The notes under the pieces are model-generated. The model saw nothing but the letters and a program-made list of their open reading frames with translations, ran no database searches and was not told the origin of the DNA. From positions 1 to 64,000 of the forward strand of contig NZ_JAVWNC010000002.1 in NCBI RefSeq assembly GCF_036637135.1: a DNA stretch of 64,000 bases. The letters run 5' to 3'. The stretch comes from Anaerorhabdus sp036637135. Its GTDB lineage: Bacteria > Bacillota_I > Bacilli_A > Erysipelotrichales > Erysipelotrichaceae. Both the position numbers and the translations under genes were made by a program. Below are positions 18,673-27,956 of the stretch, in pieces (the first letter of the stretch is position 1; each line of letters opens with the position of its first letter).

Positions 18673-18681
18673 ATTATAACA
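18673..18681 (-). promoter_or_regulatory. Extended -10 promoter of pulA
   Basis: The minus strand reads TGTTATAAT, 21 bases before the pulA start, with GAGG as ribosome binding site between. No good -35 box at normal spacing was seen. Confidence 0.5.
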
Positions 18682-18705
18682 TTTTCTATGAAAGACAAAA
18701 GAAAA

Positions 18706-18723
18706 AGGCGAGAAATCTCGCCT
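18706..18723 (-). terminator. Intrinsic terminator of the XRE-ABC operon
   Basis: The stem GGCGAGA/TCTCGCC with a short loop, followed by TTTTTC on the minus strand, begins at the stop codon of the ABC permease gene and separates it from pulA. Confidence 0.9.
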
Positions 18724-19882
18724 AGAACATACACTTTTCACTATTAAACATTTTCGCTAATACAAAGACAAAGATAAATGTATATATTAAATTAACGATA
18801 ATCGTAATTGCAAAATACATTGTGTTCAAACTAAATCCAAAGATACCATTCATACAAGCAACATTGTTATACAAAGGAATTAATGCCGTTAATAATGCGG
18901 GCCCTTTTTCACCAATCATCATTGAACTTACACCAATCAACATAACAATAATCATTAAAGGCATAATTGCAGTAGATGCTTCCTTAACACTTTTTGAATA
19001 TGCTGAAATAATTGATATCAGTGAAATAATAATCAGAATGCTTGATAGTATAATCATCAACAACATTGCGTAATCTGTCATTGAATATGCCATTGCATTT
19101 ACACCTTCCATTTGACTACCATATAGTTTTGGTAATGACAAGATAGTCCCTAAGAAACTGGATAATCCCGCAAGCAATGAAATAATACTCAAACTAATAA
19201 TTTTCCCTATCGCAAGTTCACTACGTTTCATTGGCGTAACAAGTAATGTTGCAATAGTCCCTCTTTCTTTTTCACCTGCAATTGATTCAGGGGCAATACC
19301 CATACAACCACTAAAGATAAATATCATGAGAAGCATCGGTAACATCATCGAGAACATTTCACCTGTCAAATCTTTTTCTGATGCTAAATCATAGATAACT
19401 CCTTGTGTATTATTGATATCAAAAACATTAGATAATGAATTCTCATATTGATTCAACACTGTATCAATAACTCTGTAAGCACTCATTGAATCAGATTTAG
19501 TTGAGTTATAGTAGATTTGAATATTTGGAATGCTTGAACGATCTTCTACATTAGCTTCAAATTCACTTGGAAAAAGTATCGCAACATCAATTTCTTTATT
19601 CTCTATTTGCGTTAGAATTGTATCCAACTCATTCTCTTCAAAACCTCTATAATCAAATTTTGTTTCTACAAACATCGGTTCTAATACAGAAGGCATTTCA
19701 CTAACATATATTTTGGGAATGTATGTATCATCACCTTCTATTTTACTTAAGAAACCACTTCCCATAAATGAGTATAATAAGTAAATCATCAATCCTGGAA
19801 ATAAAACTGTAGTGAATACTAACTTTCTATCTTTGAAAAAACGTGCAAGTTCTTTCTTTATAATTGTAAGTATATTACGCAT
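18722..19882 (-). CDS. ABC-2 type permease (NatB-like)
   Basis: The 386-residue protein has an N-terminal membrane segment (LVFTTVLFPGLMIYLLYSFM, about residues 21-40), a large extracytoplasmic loop of about 150 residues, then five hydrophobic segments. This is the topology of NatB-type ABC-2 exporters. GEKERGTIATLLVTPMKRSE is the usual coupling segment. The ATG at 19882 was chosen because GGAGG lies nine bases upstream; it overlaps the ATPase stop by eight bases. With NatA-type partners such proteins export sodium, peptides or drugs; the substrate here is unknown. Confidence 0.88.
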   Translation of the reverse strand: MRNILTIIKKELARFFKDRKLVFTTVLFPGLMIYLLYSFMGSGFLSKIEGDDTYIPKIYVSEMPSVLEPMFVETKFDYRGFEENELDTILTQIENKEIDVAILFPSEFEANVEDRSSIPNIQIYYNSTKSDSMSAYRVIDTVLNQYENSLSNVFDINNTQGVIYDLASEKDLTGEMFSMMLPMLLMIFIFSGCMGIAPESIAGEKERGTIATLLVTPMKRSELAIGKIISLSIISLLAGLSSFLGTILSLPKLYGSQMEGVNAMAYSMTDYAMLLMIILSSILIIISLISIISAYSKSVKEASTAIMPLMIIVMLIGVSSMMIGEKGPALLTALIPLYNNVACMNGIFGFSLNTMYFAITIIVNLIYTFIFVFVLAKMFNSEKCMF

Positions 19883-20654
19883 CAATATGTCCTCCATTTG
19901 CTTCAAAGATTTCGAAGAATCTTTCTTCCATTGTTTTACCATTTTGGACATTCTTTAGTGTATCTACGCATACCATTTCACCATTAATCACAATACCCAC
20001 ACGATCACATATCTTTTCAACTAAGCTAAAGATATGAGTTGATACAATAATGCTCTTGCCTTGTCTTTTAAGCTCTAATAAGAAATCTGTAACAACTTTC
20101 GCTGTTAAGATATCTAAACCGTTTGTTGGTTCATCAAAGATAATAATATCTGGATCATTAACTAGTGAGATTACGATTGATATTTTTTGTTTCATACCCG
20201 TTGATAAATTCTCAACCTTTACTTCCGCAAACTCATCAATGCCGAAACGTTTGAATAAATATTCTTTTCTTTGTTTACATGTTTCTGTATCAACGCCATG
20301 TAAATTACTGAAAAAATCAAATAAATAATTTGGTGTAAAGAAGTCTTCTAACTTCAATTCGCTAGTTAAAAATCCAATTTTTCCTCTTACTTCTCCCGCT
20401 TGTTTTACAATACTACTACCATCAATCAAAGCGTCTCCTGAGTCTGGTTTAATCAATGTTGCAATCATACGTAATGTTGTTGTCTTCCCAGCACCATTTG
20501 GTCCTAATAAACCAAATATTTCACCTCGATATGCTTCAAACGAAATTCCATTTACTGCAATCTTTTTCTTATCTTTTGTTTTTTCTAATTTCATTTGTTT
20601 TTTAGAAAGTATAAATGTTTTCTTTAATCTTTCAACTTTTAATATTGTTTCCAT
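19875..20654 (-). CDS. ABC transporter ATPase (NatA-like)
   Basis: The 259-residue ATPase carries Walker A GPNGAGKTT (about residues 52-60), the ABC signature LSTGMKQ, and Walker B IIIFDEPTNGLD, with the switch His in VSTHIFSLVE. An insertion rich in lysine near residues 18-33 precedes the Walker A core. It powers the permease that follows and overlaps it by eight bases. It belongs to an XRE-DUF3169-ATPase-permease operon, so it is likely induced or repressed through that XRE protein. Confidence 0.93.
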   Translation of the reverse strand: METILKVERLKKTFILSKKQMKLEKTKDKKKIAVNGISFEAYRGEIFGLLGPNGAGKTTTLRMIATLIKPDSGDALIDGSSIVKQAGEVRGKIGFLTSELKLEDFFTPNYLFDFFSNLHGVDTETCKQRKEYLFKRFGIDEFAEVKVENLSTGMKQKISIVISLVNDPDIIIFDEPTNGLDILTAKVVTDFLLELKRQGKSIIVSTHIFSLVEKICDRVGIVINGEMVCVDTLKNVQNGKTMEERFFEIFEANGGHIDA

Positions 20655-20661
20655 GTCATCC

Positions 20662-21435
20662 TCATTTCTTTTTGAATTCTAATTCTCGAACCTTTTTTAA
20701 ATAACTGATCGTTTGAGTAAGCCATCCGATACCAATTAATAATACAAATACATATGAATCTGGTTGAAACATACCGATAAATAATGCAACTACCATTACA
20801 TAAGACAATACTTTCTGTGTTAACTTAAAAGAATAATAACTCGCTTCACCAATAATTTTTCTTTCGTTCTCATCAGCACTTTCCAACCAAACAGTTTCAA
20901 ATTTCTTTTCAAGAGCATATCCTTTTTTCTCTGGATAAATCTTTTTAATTAAATCAACTGTTTTAACTTGAAGACAAGTACTTACAATCACATAAATTAT
21001 GAAATAAAGCACTGTTATTATACCTAGTGAAATAGAATATTTACTTAAAAATGAAGACTCACTTCTTTCCCAATACGACATCATTGGAATTACCAACCCC
21101 ATCATAACCATTCCAATTACACTTCCTACTGAATTCAATGAAGAAACCATAGAAAGTTCTTTATCAGCGAGTAGATATATTTCTTCATCTTCATCATTTG
21201 ATAATCTAACCAATTTCTTTGATTTATAATATTTTGCTATGGTTACAATTGTTAGGATTAGTAAGACACATAAAGATAGCGTACAAATAAAAGTCGGTAG
21301 CAATTTAAATATCCAACCAAGATTCCAATCTAGATATCTACTTTGCATTGCAATAAATCCACCAGCTCCACCTACAAAAGCCGCCATCGCAGTTATCCCC
21401 AAATATCGATAAAATGATTTTTTTCTACTATTCAT
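20662..21435 (-). CDS. DUF3169-like membrane protein
   Basis: The 257-residue protein has about six hydrophobic segments in three pairs and a central cytoplasmic region with EEIYLLADKELSMVSSLNSVG. It resembles DUF3169, a family commonly placed between an XRE regulator and an ABC exporter, as here. No function is known. The ATG at 21435 is preceded by GAGGAGG and overlaps the XRE stop codon by eight bases, so the two are translationally coupled. The family call is moderately sure; the operon context is clear. Confidence 0.7.
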   Translation of the reverse strand: MNSRKKSFYRYLGITAMAAFVGGAGGFIAMQSRYLDWNLGWIFKLLPTFICTLSLCVLLILTIVTIAKYYKSKKLVRLSNDEDEEIYLLADKELSMVSSLNSVGSVIGMVMMGLVIPMMSYWERSESSFLSKYSISLGIITVLYFIIYVIVSTCLQVKTVDLIKKIYPEKKGYALEKKFETVWLESADENERKIIGEASYYSFKLTQKVLSYVMVVALFIGMFQPDSYVFVLLIGIGWLTQTISYLKKVRELEFKKK

Positions 21436-21640
21436 TTTCATCCTCCTCATAATCAAATATTTCTTCTACATTTACTTCAAATACTTTCGCGATTTTTAGA
21501 GCTAATACAATACTAGGATGATAATCGCCGCACTCAATTGAACTGATAGTCTGCCTTGATGCACCTACTAATCTTCCCAATTCTTGTTGATTAATACCTT
21601 TAACTATTCGATACTCTTTTACTTTGTTCAATAAGGCCAT
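21428..21640 (-). CDS. XRE family transcriptional regulator
   Basis: The 70-residue protein is essentially a single Cro/CI helix-turn-helix: VKEYRIVKGINQQELGRLVG followed by the recognition helix region ASRQTISSIECGDYHPS. A short acidic tail follows. The ATG at 21640 has AAGGAG upstream; a longer frame from 21694 would run through the promoter and is rejected. It is the first gene of an operon with a DUF3169 protein and an ABC exporter. Two identical 18-bp sites flank its promoter, which strongly suggests autoregulation. Confidence 0.92.
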   Translation of the reverse strand: MALLNKVKEYRIVKGINQQELGRLVGASRQTISSIECGDYHPSIVLALKIAKVFEVNVEEIFDYEEDENE

Positions 21641-21654
21641 TGATATCTCCTTTC

Positions 21655-21672
21655 TGCCAAGTATTCTTGTCA
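21655..21672. repeat. XRE operator candidate, copy 1
   Basis: TGCCAAGTATTCTTGTCA occurs here and again, unchanged, 34 bases away. Each copy contains the dyad CAAG-TATT-CTTG. This copy lies downstream of the -10 box, in the leader of the XRE gene. Confidence 0.7.
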
Positions 21673-21678
21673 TACATA

Positions 21679-21707
21679 AATATACACTTGCCAAGTATTC
21701 TTGTCAA
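21679..21707 (-). promoter_or_regulatory. Sigma-A promoter of the XRE operon
   Basis: On the minus strand a perfect TTGACA (21702-21707) is followed after exactly 17 bases by TATATT (21679-21684). It is the best promoter match in the window. The -35 box is embedded in repeat copy 2. Confidence 0.85.
21689..21706. repeat. XRE operator candidate, copy 2
   Basis: This second identical copy of the 18-base dyad covers the -35 box and upstream spacer of the promoter. Binding here would block RNA polymerase directly. Confidence 0.7.
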
Positions 21708-21714
21708 TAATAAA

Positions 21715-21738
21715 AGCTGCAACTTTTCAGTTACAGCT
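21715..21738 (-). terminator. Intrinsic terminator after glgP
   Basis: A 10-bp stem (AGCUGUAACU with AGUUGCAGCU, GAAA tetraloop) is followed by UUUAUUAUU on the minus strand. It ends only eight bases before the XRE promoter. Confidence 0.85.
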
Positions 21739-21743
21739 CCATT

Positions 21744-24146
21744 TTATATTTTTACTTGGTGAATATGCCAAATATCATCAGCATATTGTTTAATTGTTCT
21801 ATCTGATGAGAAGTAACCCGATTTCGCAATATTGATTAGACATGATTTTGCCCATCCTGCTTGATCTCTGTACTTCACTTCAACTGCTTCTTGCGCTTTT
21901 ACATACGCATCAAAATCAGCTAATAGTAAGTATTCATCATTACGATACAATAACTCATCATAAATAATCTTAAATTCTTCTTTATTGCTTGACCATGTAC
22001 CATCAATTAATGAATCAACTGCGTGTTTAATACGCTCATCTTTTTCATAGTATTGACGTGCTTGGTATGTTGGTTTAATTGCCATAACTTCATCTACTGT
22101 TAATCCAAAGATTACATCATTATCTCTTCCAACTAGTTCATCAATCTCTACATTGGCTCCATCTAATGTACCCAATGTAAGTGCACCATTCATCATAAAC
22201 TTCATATTACCTGTTCCACTTGCTTCTTTACCAGCCGTAGAAATTTGTTCAGAAACATCTGCAGCATTCATCAATACTTCTGCGATTGATACACTGTAGT
22301 TAGGTATAAATACAACTTTCAATTTATCATTAACTTGTGGATCATTGTTGATAACCATTGATAATTTATTAATGAGTTTGATTACTTTCTTAGCAAATAC
22401 ATAAGCTGGTGCAGCTTTAGCTGCAAAGATGTATGTTCTAGGTTCAATTGAATAAGTAGGATCACTCTTTAAACGTTGATATTGATATATAATATGCAAT
22501 ACATTTAATAATTGACGCTTATAAGCATGAAGACGTTTTGCTTGAACATCAAAGATTGTATTTGGATTAACTTCAATACCTGTTTTATCCAGTATTACTT
22601 TCGCAAGAATTTCTTTACGTTGTTGTTTAACAACCAAGAAATCTTTTTGAAGTTTTGTATCTTCTACATGTTTCATTAAATTTTCAATGTGATCAAAATC
22701 ACTTAAGAATTCATCCCCAATAGTTTCCGAAATTAACTTCGTTAATTGTGGATTTGAATAGTATAACCATCTTCTTTGTGTAATACCATTTGTTTTATTG
22801 TTAAAACGTTCTGAATAAATCTTCACAAAGTCTTTGAATAAATCTTTCTTGATTATTTCACTATGTATTTGCGCAACTCCATTGATGCTATGGCTTCCAA
22901 TTACCGCAAGATTTGCCATATGAACTTGGTTATCACGAATTATCGCTACACGATAAGCCATGTCATTATCACCTGGATATTCTTCACGCACAACATTTTG
23001 GAAACGAGCATTAATTTCTTCGATAATCATGTAAATACGTGGTAGTAATTGTCTTACATAATCAACTGGCCATTTTTCCAATGCTTCTTGTAGAATTGTA
23101 TGATTTGTATAAGCCATAACTTTAACTACAATATTCCATGCATCCATCCACTCATAATGATGTTCATCCATTAAGATTCGCATTAATTCAGGAATCGCAA
23201 GAACTGGATGTGTATCATTTAATTGAATCGCAACTTTATCAGCTAAATTATCCAAATTTGGGTAAACACGTAAGTGTGCACGAATGATTGCATTTAGTCC
23301 TGCACATACAAAGAAGTATTGTTGTTTCAAACGAAGAATTTTTCCTTCAGGTGTTGAATCATCAGGATAAACATTCAAACAAATTTCTTGTACTTCTGCT
23401 AAGTATTTTCTGAAATCTTTATTTGCTGGAATAATTTCACTTGCTTCTGCCGACCACAAACGTAATGTATTTGTTTCGTTTGTACCTCTACCAATAATAG
23501 GCATATCATATGGAACTGCTGTGATATGTTCACAATCAACATGATCAAATACGAAATGACCGTGTTCATCTTGACTTACATTCACATGACCACCAAACTT
23601 AATATCCACTGCGTGTTTAGGTTTACGAACTTCCCAAACATTGCCTAGTCTTAACCATTGGTCGGGTACTTCTACTTGATTTCCTTCACTATCAATTTTT
23701 TGTTTAAACAATCCATATTGATATCGAATACAGTTACCATTACCTGGCAAACGAAGAGAAGCTAATGAATCAAGGAAACACGCCGCTAATCGTCCTAATC
23801 CACCATTACCTAATCCTGCATCTGATTCTAAATCTTCAAGTTCATTGATATCAATTCCAATTTCTTCTAAACCTTCTTTAACAATGTTATAAATACCTAA
23901 GTTCATTAAGTTATTTGTAAGCAATCTTCCAATTAAGAATTCCATCGAGAAGTAAAACATTTGCTTATCTTCACTCTTCGCAACTTTTTCTTTAGATGCT
24001 TTCCAATTTAAACTTGCATATTCACGAACCATTTCACCCAATGCCATGTACTTTTCTGTACGATGAGATTGCTCAATTGAACGTCCATACATTTCCGCAA
24101 CTCTTAACTCAAACTCTTTAATAAATTCTTCTTTACTTTTAAACAT
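21744..24146 (-). CDS. glgP: Glycogen phosphorylase (GT35)
   Basis: The 800-residue enzyme releases glucose-1-phosphate from glycogen ends using pyridoxal phosphate. The GT35 signature EASGTGNMKFMMNGALTLGT contains the PLP-binding Lys (about residue 650). DAGLGNGGLGRLAACFLDS and YGLFKQ near the N-terminus, and AAKAAPAYVFAK, are also conserved. Length is normal. It starts eight bases after glgB and is the last gene of the pgm-glgB-glgP group, ahead of a strong terminator. Pullulanase, encoded nearby, would remove the branch stubs that stop this enzyme. Confidence 0.97.
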   Translation of the reverse strand: MFKSKEEFIKEFELRVAEMYGRSIEQSHRTEKYMALGEMVREYASLNWKASKEKVAKSEDKQMFYFSMEFLIGRLLTNNLMNLGIYNIVKEGLEEIGIDINELEDLESDAGLGNGGLGRLAACFLDSLASLRLPGNGNCIRYQYGLFKQKIDSEGNQVEVPDQWLRLGNVWEVRKPKHAVDIKFGGHVNVSQDEHGHFVFDHVDCEHITAVPYDMPIIGRGTNETNTLRLWSAEASEIIPANKDFRKYLAEVQEICLNVYPDDSTPEGKILRLKQQYFFVCAGLNAIIRAHLRVYPNLDNLADKVAIQLNDTHPVLAIPELMRILMDEHHYEWMDAWNIVVKVMAYTNHTILQEALEKWPVDYVRQLLPRIYMIIEEINARFQNVVREEYPGDNDMAYRVAIIRDNQVHMANLAVIGSHSINGVAQIHSEIIKKDLFKDFVKIYSERFNNKTNGITQRRWLYYSNPQLTKLISETIGDEFLSDFDHIENLMKHVEDTKLQKDFLVVKQQRKEILAKVILDKTGIEVNPNTIFDVQAKRLHAYKRQLLNVLHIIYQYQRLKSDPTYSIEPRTYIFAAKAAPAYVFAKKVIKLINKLSMVINNDPQVNDKLKVVFIPNYSVSIAEVLMNAADVSEQISTAGKEASGTGNMKFMMNGALTLGTLDGANVEIDELVGRDNDVIFGLTVDEVMAIKPTYQARQYYEKDERIKHAVDSLIDGTWSSNKEEFKIIYDELLYRNDEYLLLADFDAYVKAQEAVEVKYRDQAGWAKSCLINIAKSGYFSSDRTIKQYADDIWHIHQVKI

Positions 24147-24154
24147 GATTCACT

Positions 24155-26047
24155 CTATCCCTTCGTGTCTTTTTTAACAGCTTTTTTTGCTGTTTTCTTT
24201 TCTACTACAATCTTCGATTTGTCAAATTGAAGTACTAATGCACCAAACGGAGCTAAACGAACTGTAATACTATTCTCTAATTGATTACATTTCACTTTCT
24301 TACTTCGTATTGGTTTAAAATTACACATATTGCATCCATCATAAATGTCTTTTTCTGAATTAATCAACTCAGTGTATGTCCCTTTATGTGGAACTCCAAG
24401 TGTAAATTCTTCATGAGCAACAGGTGTCATATTCAATATCGTTAATAAGATTTCATTTTCATCTTCACGATAATATGAATAAATACTTAATTCTGCATTA
24501 TCTGCATCAATCCATTTGAATCCTTTTAAATCATAATCATATTTACTTAATGCTGGATGGTGCAAATAAATTTGATTTAAATCTGTAAAGAATCTTAAGA
24601 AACTATCATGTCTTGGGTATCCCAATAGGAACCAATCCACTTCTCTCGCTTCATCAAATTCTCTAAACATTCCGATTTCATTACCCATGAAATTTAATTT
24701 CTTTCCAGGGTGAGTCATCATGTAAATATATAAGTTACGTACTTGGGAGAATTTTTGGTCGTAGTCTCCCCACATGCGATCAACGATTGTTTTCTTACCA
24801 TGCACAACCTCATCATGAGATAGTGGCATGACAAATCTTTCTGAATAGAAATACGCCATTGAGAATGATAAATTATTGTGATGATATTTACGATAGATAG
24901 GATCACGTGCATAATAACTCAACGTATCATTCATCCATCCTAAATCCCACTTATAATCAAACCCCAGACCCATATCCAATGTAGTTTGAGTTACTTTAGG
25001 AAAATCACTACTATCTTCTGCGATCAACATAACTTCAGGATAAGTTTTACTTAAGTAATAATTCAAGCGACGAATGAACGCTAATGCACCCTCATTTGTA
25101 CCTCTATCTTTATTACCTTCCCAGAAAATCATATTCGCTACCGCATCAATACGAATACCATCAATGTGATATTGATCACACCAGAAAGCTGCACTACTGA
25201 TTAAGAATGAACGTACTTCATCACTCCACAAATCAAAATTACATGTACCCCATTGACTATTTGCATCATTTGGATTTTTATACTCATACAATGGTTGCCC
25301 ATCAAATTCTCTTAATCCATGATTATCTTTTACAAAGTGTACCGGAACCATATCAAGAATAACACCAATATCTTCTTTATGACATGCCTCAACAAAATGA
25401 GCAAATTGTTTAGGATTACCATAGCGTGATGTACATGAGAAATACCCATTTGCTTGATATCCCCATGAACCATCAAATGGATGTTCATTAAGAGGCATTA
25501 ATTCGATGTGCGTAAATCCATGTTCTTTCACATAAGGAATCAATTGATTCTCTAATTCTTCATAAGTAAACCAGTTATCATTTTCATAACGTTTCCAAGA
25601 TCCTGCATGTACCTCATAGATACTCATTGGTTGATCAAAGTGCTTATTACGTTTCTTCATCCACTTTTGATCTTTCCATACGAGATTATCCAATTGAACA
25701 ATCTTTGATGCTGTACCTGGACGTGTTTCACCATAGAATGCATAAGGATCTGCTTTATCCATTACATTATCATTACTATCTGTAATACGATATTTGTAAG
25801 TTTCCCACTCTTTAATACCTGGTATAAATAAACTCCAAATACCTTTGTCAGTGATTCTTTCCATGAGATGTTCTTTTCCATCCCATTCATTGAATCCACC
25901 AACTACTTCTATTTCCTTAGCGTGCGGTGCGTAAACTGTAAAACGAACACCTTCTTCAGACTCATAGCAAAAATGAGCACCGAATAATTTGTGGGAATCA
26001 ACGGAATGCCCTTGATGAAAGCTTTCTATTATTGTTGTGTAGGTCAT
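24155..26047 (-). CDS. glgB: 1,4-alpha-glucan branching enzyme (GH13)
   Basis: The 630-residue protein creates alpha-1,6 branches in glycogen. It has an N-terminal CBM48 domain (GVRFTVYAPHAKEIEVVGGF) and a GH13 barrel with the motifs ELMPLNEHPFDGSWGYQ, the nucleophile Asp in GIRIDAVANM, the Glu in IAEDSS, and the Asp in LSHDEVVHGK. The last 20 or so residues are a lysine-rich tail (KKTAKKAVKKDTKG) not expected in the family core. GGGGGG-like purine run and ATG mark the start. A TGGTAAAAT extended -10 at 26072-26080 may be a promoter. Confidence 0.96.
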   Translation of the reverse strand: MTYTTIIESFHQGHSVDSHKLFGAHFCYESEEGVRFTVYAPHAKEIEVVGGFNEWDGKEHLMERITDKGIWSLFIPGIKEWETYKYRITDSNDNVMDKADPYAFYGETRPGTASKIVQLDNLVWKDQKWMKKRNKHFDQPMSIYEVHAGSWKRYENDNWFTYEELENQLIPYVKEHGFTHIELMPLNEHPFDGSWGYQANGYFSCTSRYGNPKQFAHFVEACHKEDIGVILDMVPVHFVKDNHGLREFDGQPLYEYKNPNDANSQWGTCNFDLWSDEVRSFLISSAAFWCDQYHIDGIRIDAVANMIFWEGNKDRGTNEGALAFIRRLNYYLSKTYPEVMLIAEDSSDFPKVTQTTLDMGLGFDYKWDLGWMNDTLSYYARDPIYRKYHHNNLSFSMAYFYSERFVMPLSHDEVVHGKKTIVDRMWGDYDQKFSQVRNLYIYMMTHPGKKLNFMGNEIGMFREFDEAREVDWFLLGYPRHDSFLRFFTDLNQIYLHHPALSKYDYDLKGFKWIDADNAELSIYSYYREDENEILLTILNMTPVAHEEFTLGVPHKGTYTELINSEKDIYDGCNMCNFKPIRSKKVKCNQLENSITVRLAPFGALVLQFDKSKIVVEKKTAKKAVKKDTKG

Positions 26048-26164
26048 AAATACCCCCCTAAATATAGCTACATTTTACCATTATTAGATATAAATTAATA
26101 CCATAATTTGTTTTTTACCATGTTTTCTACTCGTTCAATAATCAGTATATTTCACAAAAGAAAA

Positions 26165-26184
26165 GAGTAAGATTTCTCTTACTC
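26165..26184 (-). terminator. Intrinsic terminator after the phosphoglucomutase gene
   Basis: The perfect 8-bp stem GAGTAAGA/TCTTACTC with loop GAAA is followed by TTTTCTTTT on the minus strand, directly after the pgm stop codon. Confidence 0.9.
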
Positions 26185-26188
26185 CTAA

Positions 26189-27889
26189 TTATGCAGTGAT
26201 TTCTTTCATTGCAGCGTGATACATACCTGCTTTTTCTTTGGAATCTTCCATGCTTTCACCCTTAACACAGAAGTAAATTTTACATTTAGGTTCTGTACCA
26301 CTAGGACGAACTGCAATCCAACTTCCATCTTCAAGATAATACTTTAATACATCAGAAGGAGTGAATCCTTCCAGTTTACCAATCTTACCATCTTTGAAGT
26401 ATTCTAATGTACCATAATCTTCCCAACCAATTACTTTCTTTAAGGCAATTTCTTTAAGACGATTTTCACGTAATGAAGAGATAATGTGTTTAATCTTCAT
26501 TGCACCTTCTTGTCCTGCAAGTGTAATTGATACTTGAGATTCATCATAGTAACCCAGTTTTTCATATAAATCATTTAATACATCGACAAGTGTTTTACCT
26601 TCTTGTTTATAATAAGCCGCAGCTTCAGCTAACATAAGACAAGCCTGTTGTGCATCTTTATCACGCACAAATGGTGATATCAATGAGCCATAACTTTCTT
26701 CATATCCAAAGACATATTCACGATCATGATTTAATTCATATTTCGCAACTTTTTCACCAATGAATTTGAATCCTGTTAATGTCTTTTCTGTTGTGACATT
26801 ATAACTATCCGCAATCTTCTCACCTAAGTCACCTGTAACAACTGTGTTAAACATAACTGCATTGCTTGGCATTTTATTTTGTTTCTTAAGTTGACTGAAG
26901 ATATATTCAATTAAGATTGCCCCTGATTGATTACCTGTTAACACAACATATTCATTTCCTTGTTTAACGCCTACTCCCATACGGTCTGCATCTGGATCAC
27001 ATACAAGAATAATATCCGCATCATTCTTTTTTGCATATTCAAGCGCTAATTCATAAGCACCTGCTTCTTCTGGATTTGGTGTTTTTGTATTTGAGAAATC
27101 AGGATCTGGACTACATTGCTCAAGAACAGGGATGCAATTGTATCCAGCTAAATCATATAACTTTCTTACCGGAACATTTGCAGTACCATGTTCTGGTGAG
27201 AACACAATCTTGATATCTTTTTTAACATCTTTATTTAGTTGAATATCCAATACTGCTTGGATATACTTTTCATCAATTTCTTCTCCAATGATGTGGATTA
27301 GTTTCTCTTGTTCACTTGTTGGATTTGCTCCAATTGATAATTCATCTTCTATTGCATTCACAAGGTTAATCACTTGGCTTGCAAGTGCTGGTACAAGTTG
27401 ACATCCTTTATCATCATAAAGTTTATAACCATTATATTCTTTTGGATTATGCGAAGCAGTGATCATAATACCACCAAAACAATTTAAAGTACGAACCGCA
27501 AATGAAAGTTCTGGTGTTGGTCTTAAACTTTCAAATACATAGGATTGAATATTATAAGTCGCAAGAACACGAGCAGAATCCATCGCAAATTCTTTAGACA
27601 TATGGCGATTATCATATCCAATAGCTACTCCACGATGACATGCTTCAGGTCCATTTGAAACAATGTATTGTGCAAACCCAGCATTCGCTTTACGAATAGT
27701 ATGAATATTAATTTTATTTGTTCCAGCACCTAACACACCACGCATACCTGCAGTACCGAATTCAATGTTCGTGTAGAACGCATCTCCTTTTGCTGCATCA
27801 TCCATTTTAAGTAATTCTTCTTTTAACTTTGGATCAATGTTCGCGTTGTTTAACCAACGTTCAAAATTCATTTCAATTTTCTTATCCAT
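26189..27889 (-). CDS. pgm: Phosphoglucomutase (alpha-D-phosphohexomutase family)
   Basis: The 566-residue protein interconverts glucose-1-phosphate and glucose-6-phosphate, linking glycogen to glycolysis. The phospho-serine loop ITASHNPKEYNGYKLY is at about residues 141-156, the magnesium loop DPDADRMG at about 298-305, the sugar-binding loop with GYEESYG near 400, and the phosphate-binding RPSGTEPK at the C-terminus. It resembles the long PgcA-type enzymes of Firmicutes. It sits between ptsH and glgB. No separate promoter is evident in the 67-base gap, so partial read-through from ptsH is likely. Confidence 0.95.
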   Translation of the reverse strand: MDKKIEMNFERWLNNANIDPKLKEELLKMDDAAKGDAFYTNIEFGTAGMRGVLGAGTNKINIHTIRKANAGFAQYIVSNGPEACHRGVAIGYDNRHMSKEFAMDSARVLATYNIQSYVFESLRPTPELSFAVRTLNCFGGIMITASHNPKEYNGYKLYDDKGCQLVPALASQVINLVNAIEDELSIGANPTSEQEKLIHIIGEEIDEKYIQAVLDIQLNKDVKKDIKIVFSPEHGTANVPVRKLYDLAGYNCIPVLEQCSPDPDFSNTKTPNPEEAGAYELALEYAKKNDADIILVCDPDADRMGVGVKQGNEYVVLTGNQSGAILIEYIFSQLKKQNKMPSNAVMFNTVVTGDLGEKIADSYNVTTEKTLTGFKFIGEKVAKYELNHDREYVFGYEESYGSLISPFVRDKDAQQACLMLAEAAAYYKQEGKTLVDVLNDLYEKLGYYDESQVSITLAGQEGAMKIKHIISSLRENRLKEIALKKVIGWEDYGTLEYFKDGKIGKLEGFTPSDVLKYYLEDGSWIAVRPSGTEPKCKIYFCVKGESMEDSKEKAGMYHAAMKEITA

Positions 27890-27912
27890 TACGTTTTCTC
27901 CTTAGTAGAAAA

Positions 27913-27940
27913 AAGGAAGACACCAAAAGGCATCTTCCTT
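27913..27940 (-). terminator. Intrinsic terminator after ptsH
   Basis: AAGGAAGAUGCC pairs with GGUGUCUUCCUU (12 bp with two G-U pairs, UUUU loop), followed by UUUUCUA on the minus strand. It lies between ptsH and pgm. Confidence 0.85.
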
Positions 27941-27956
27941 AATTATTATTTTTACT

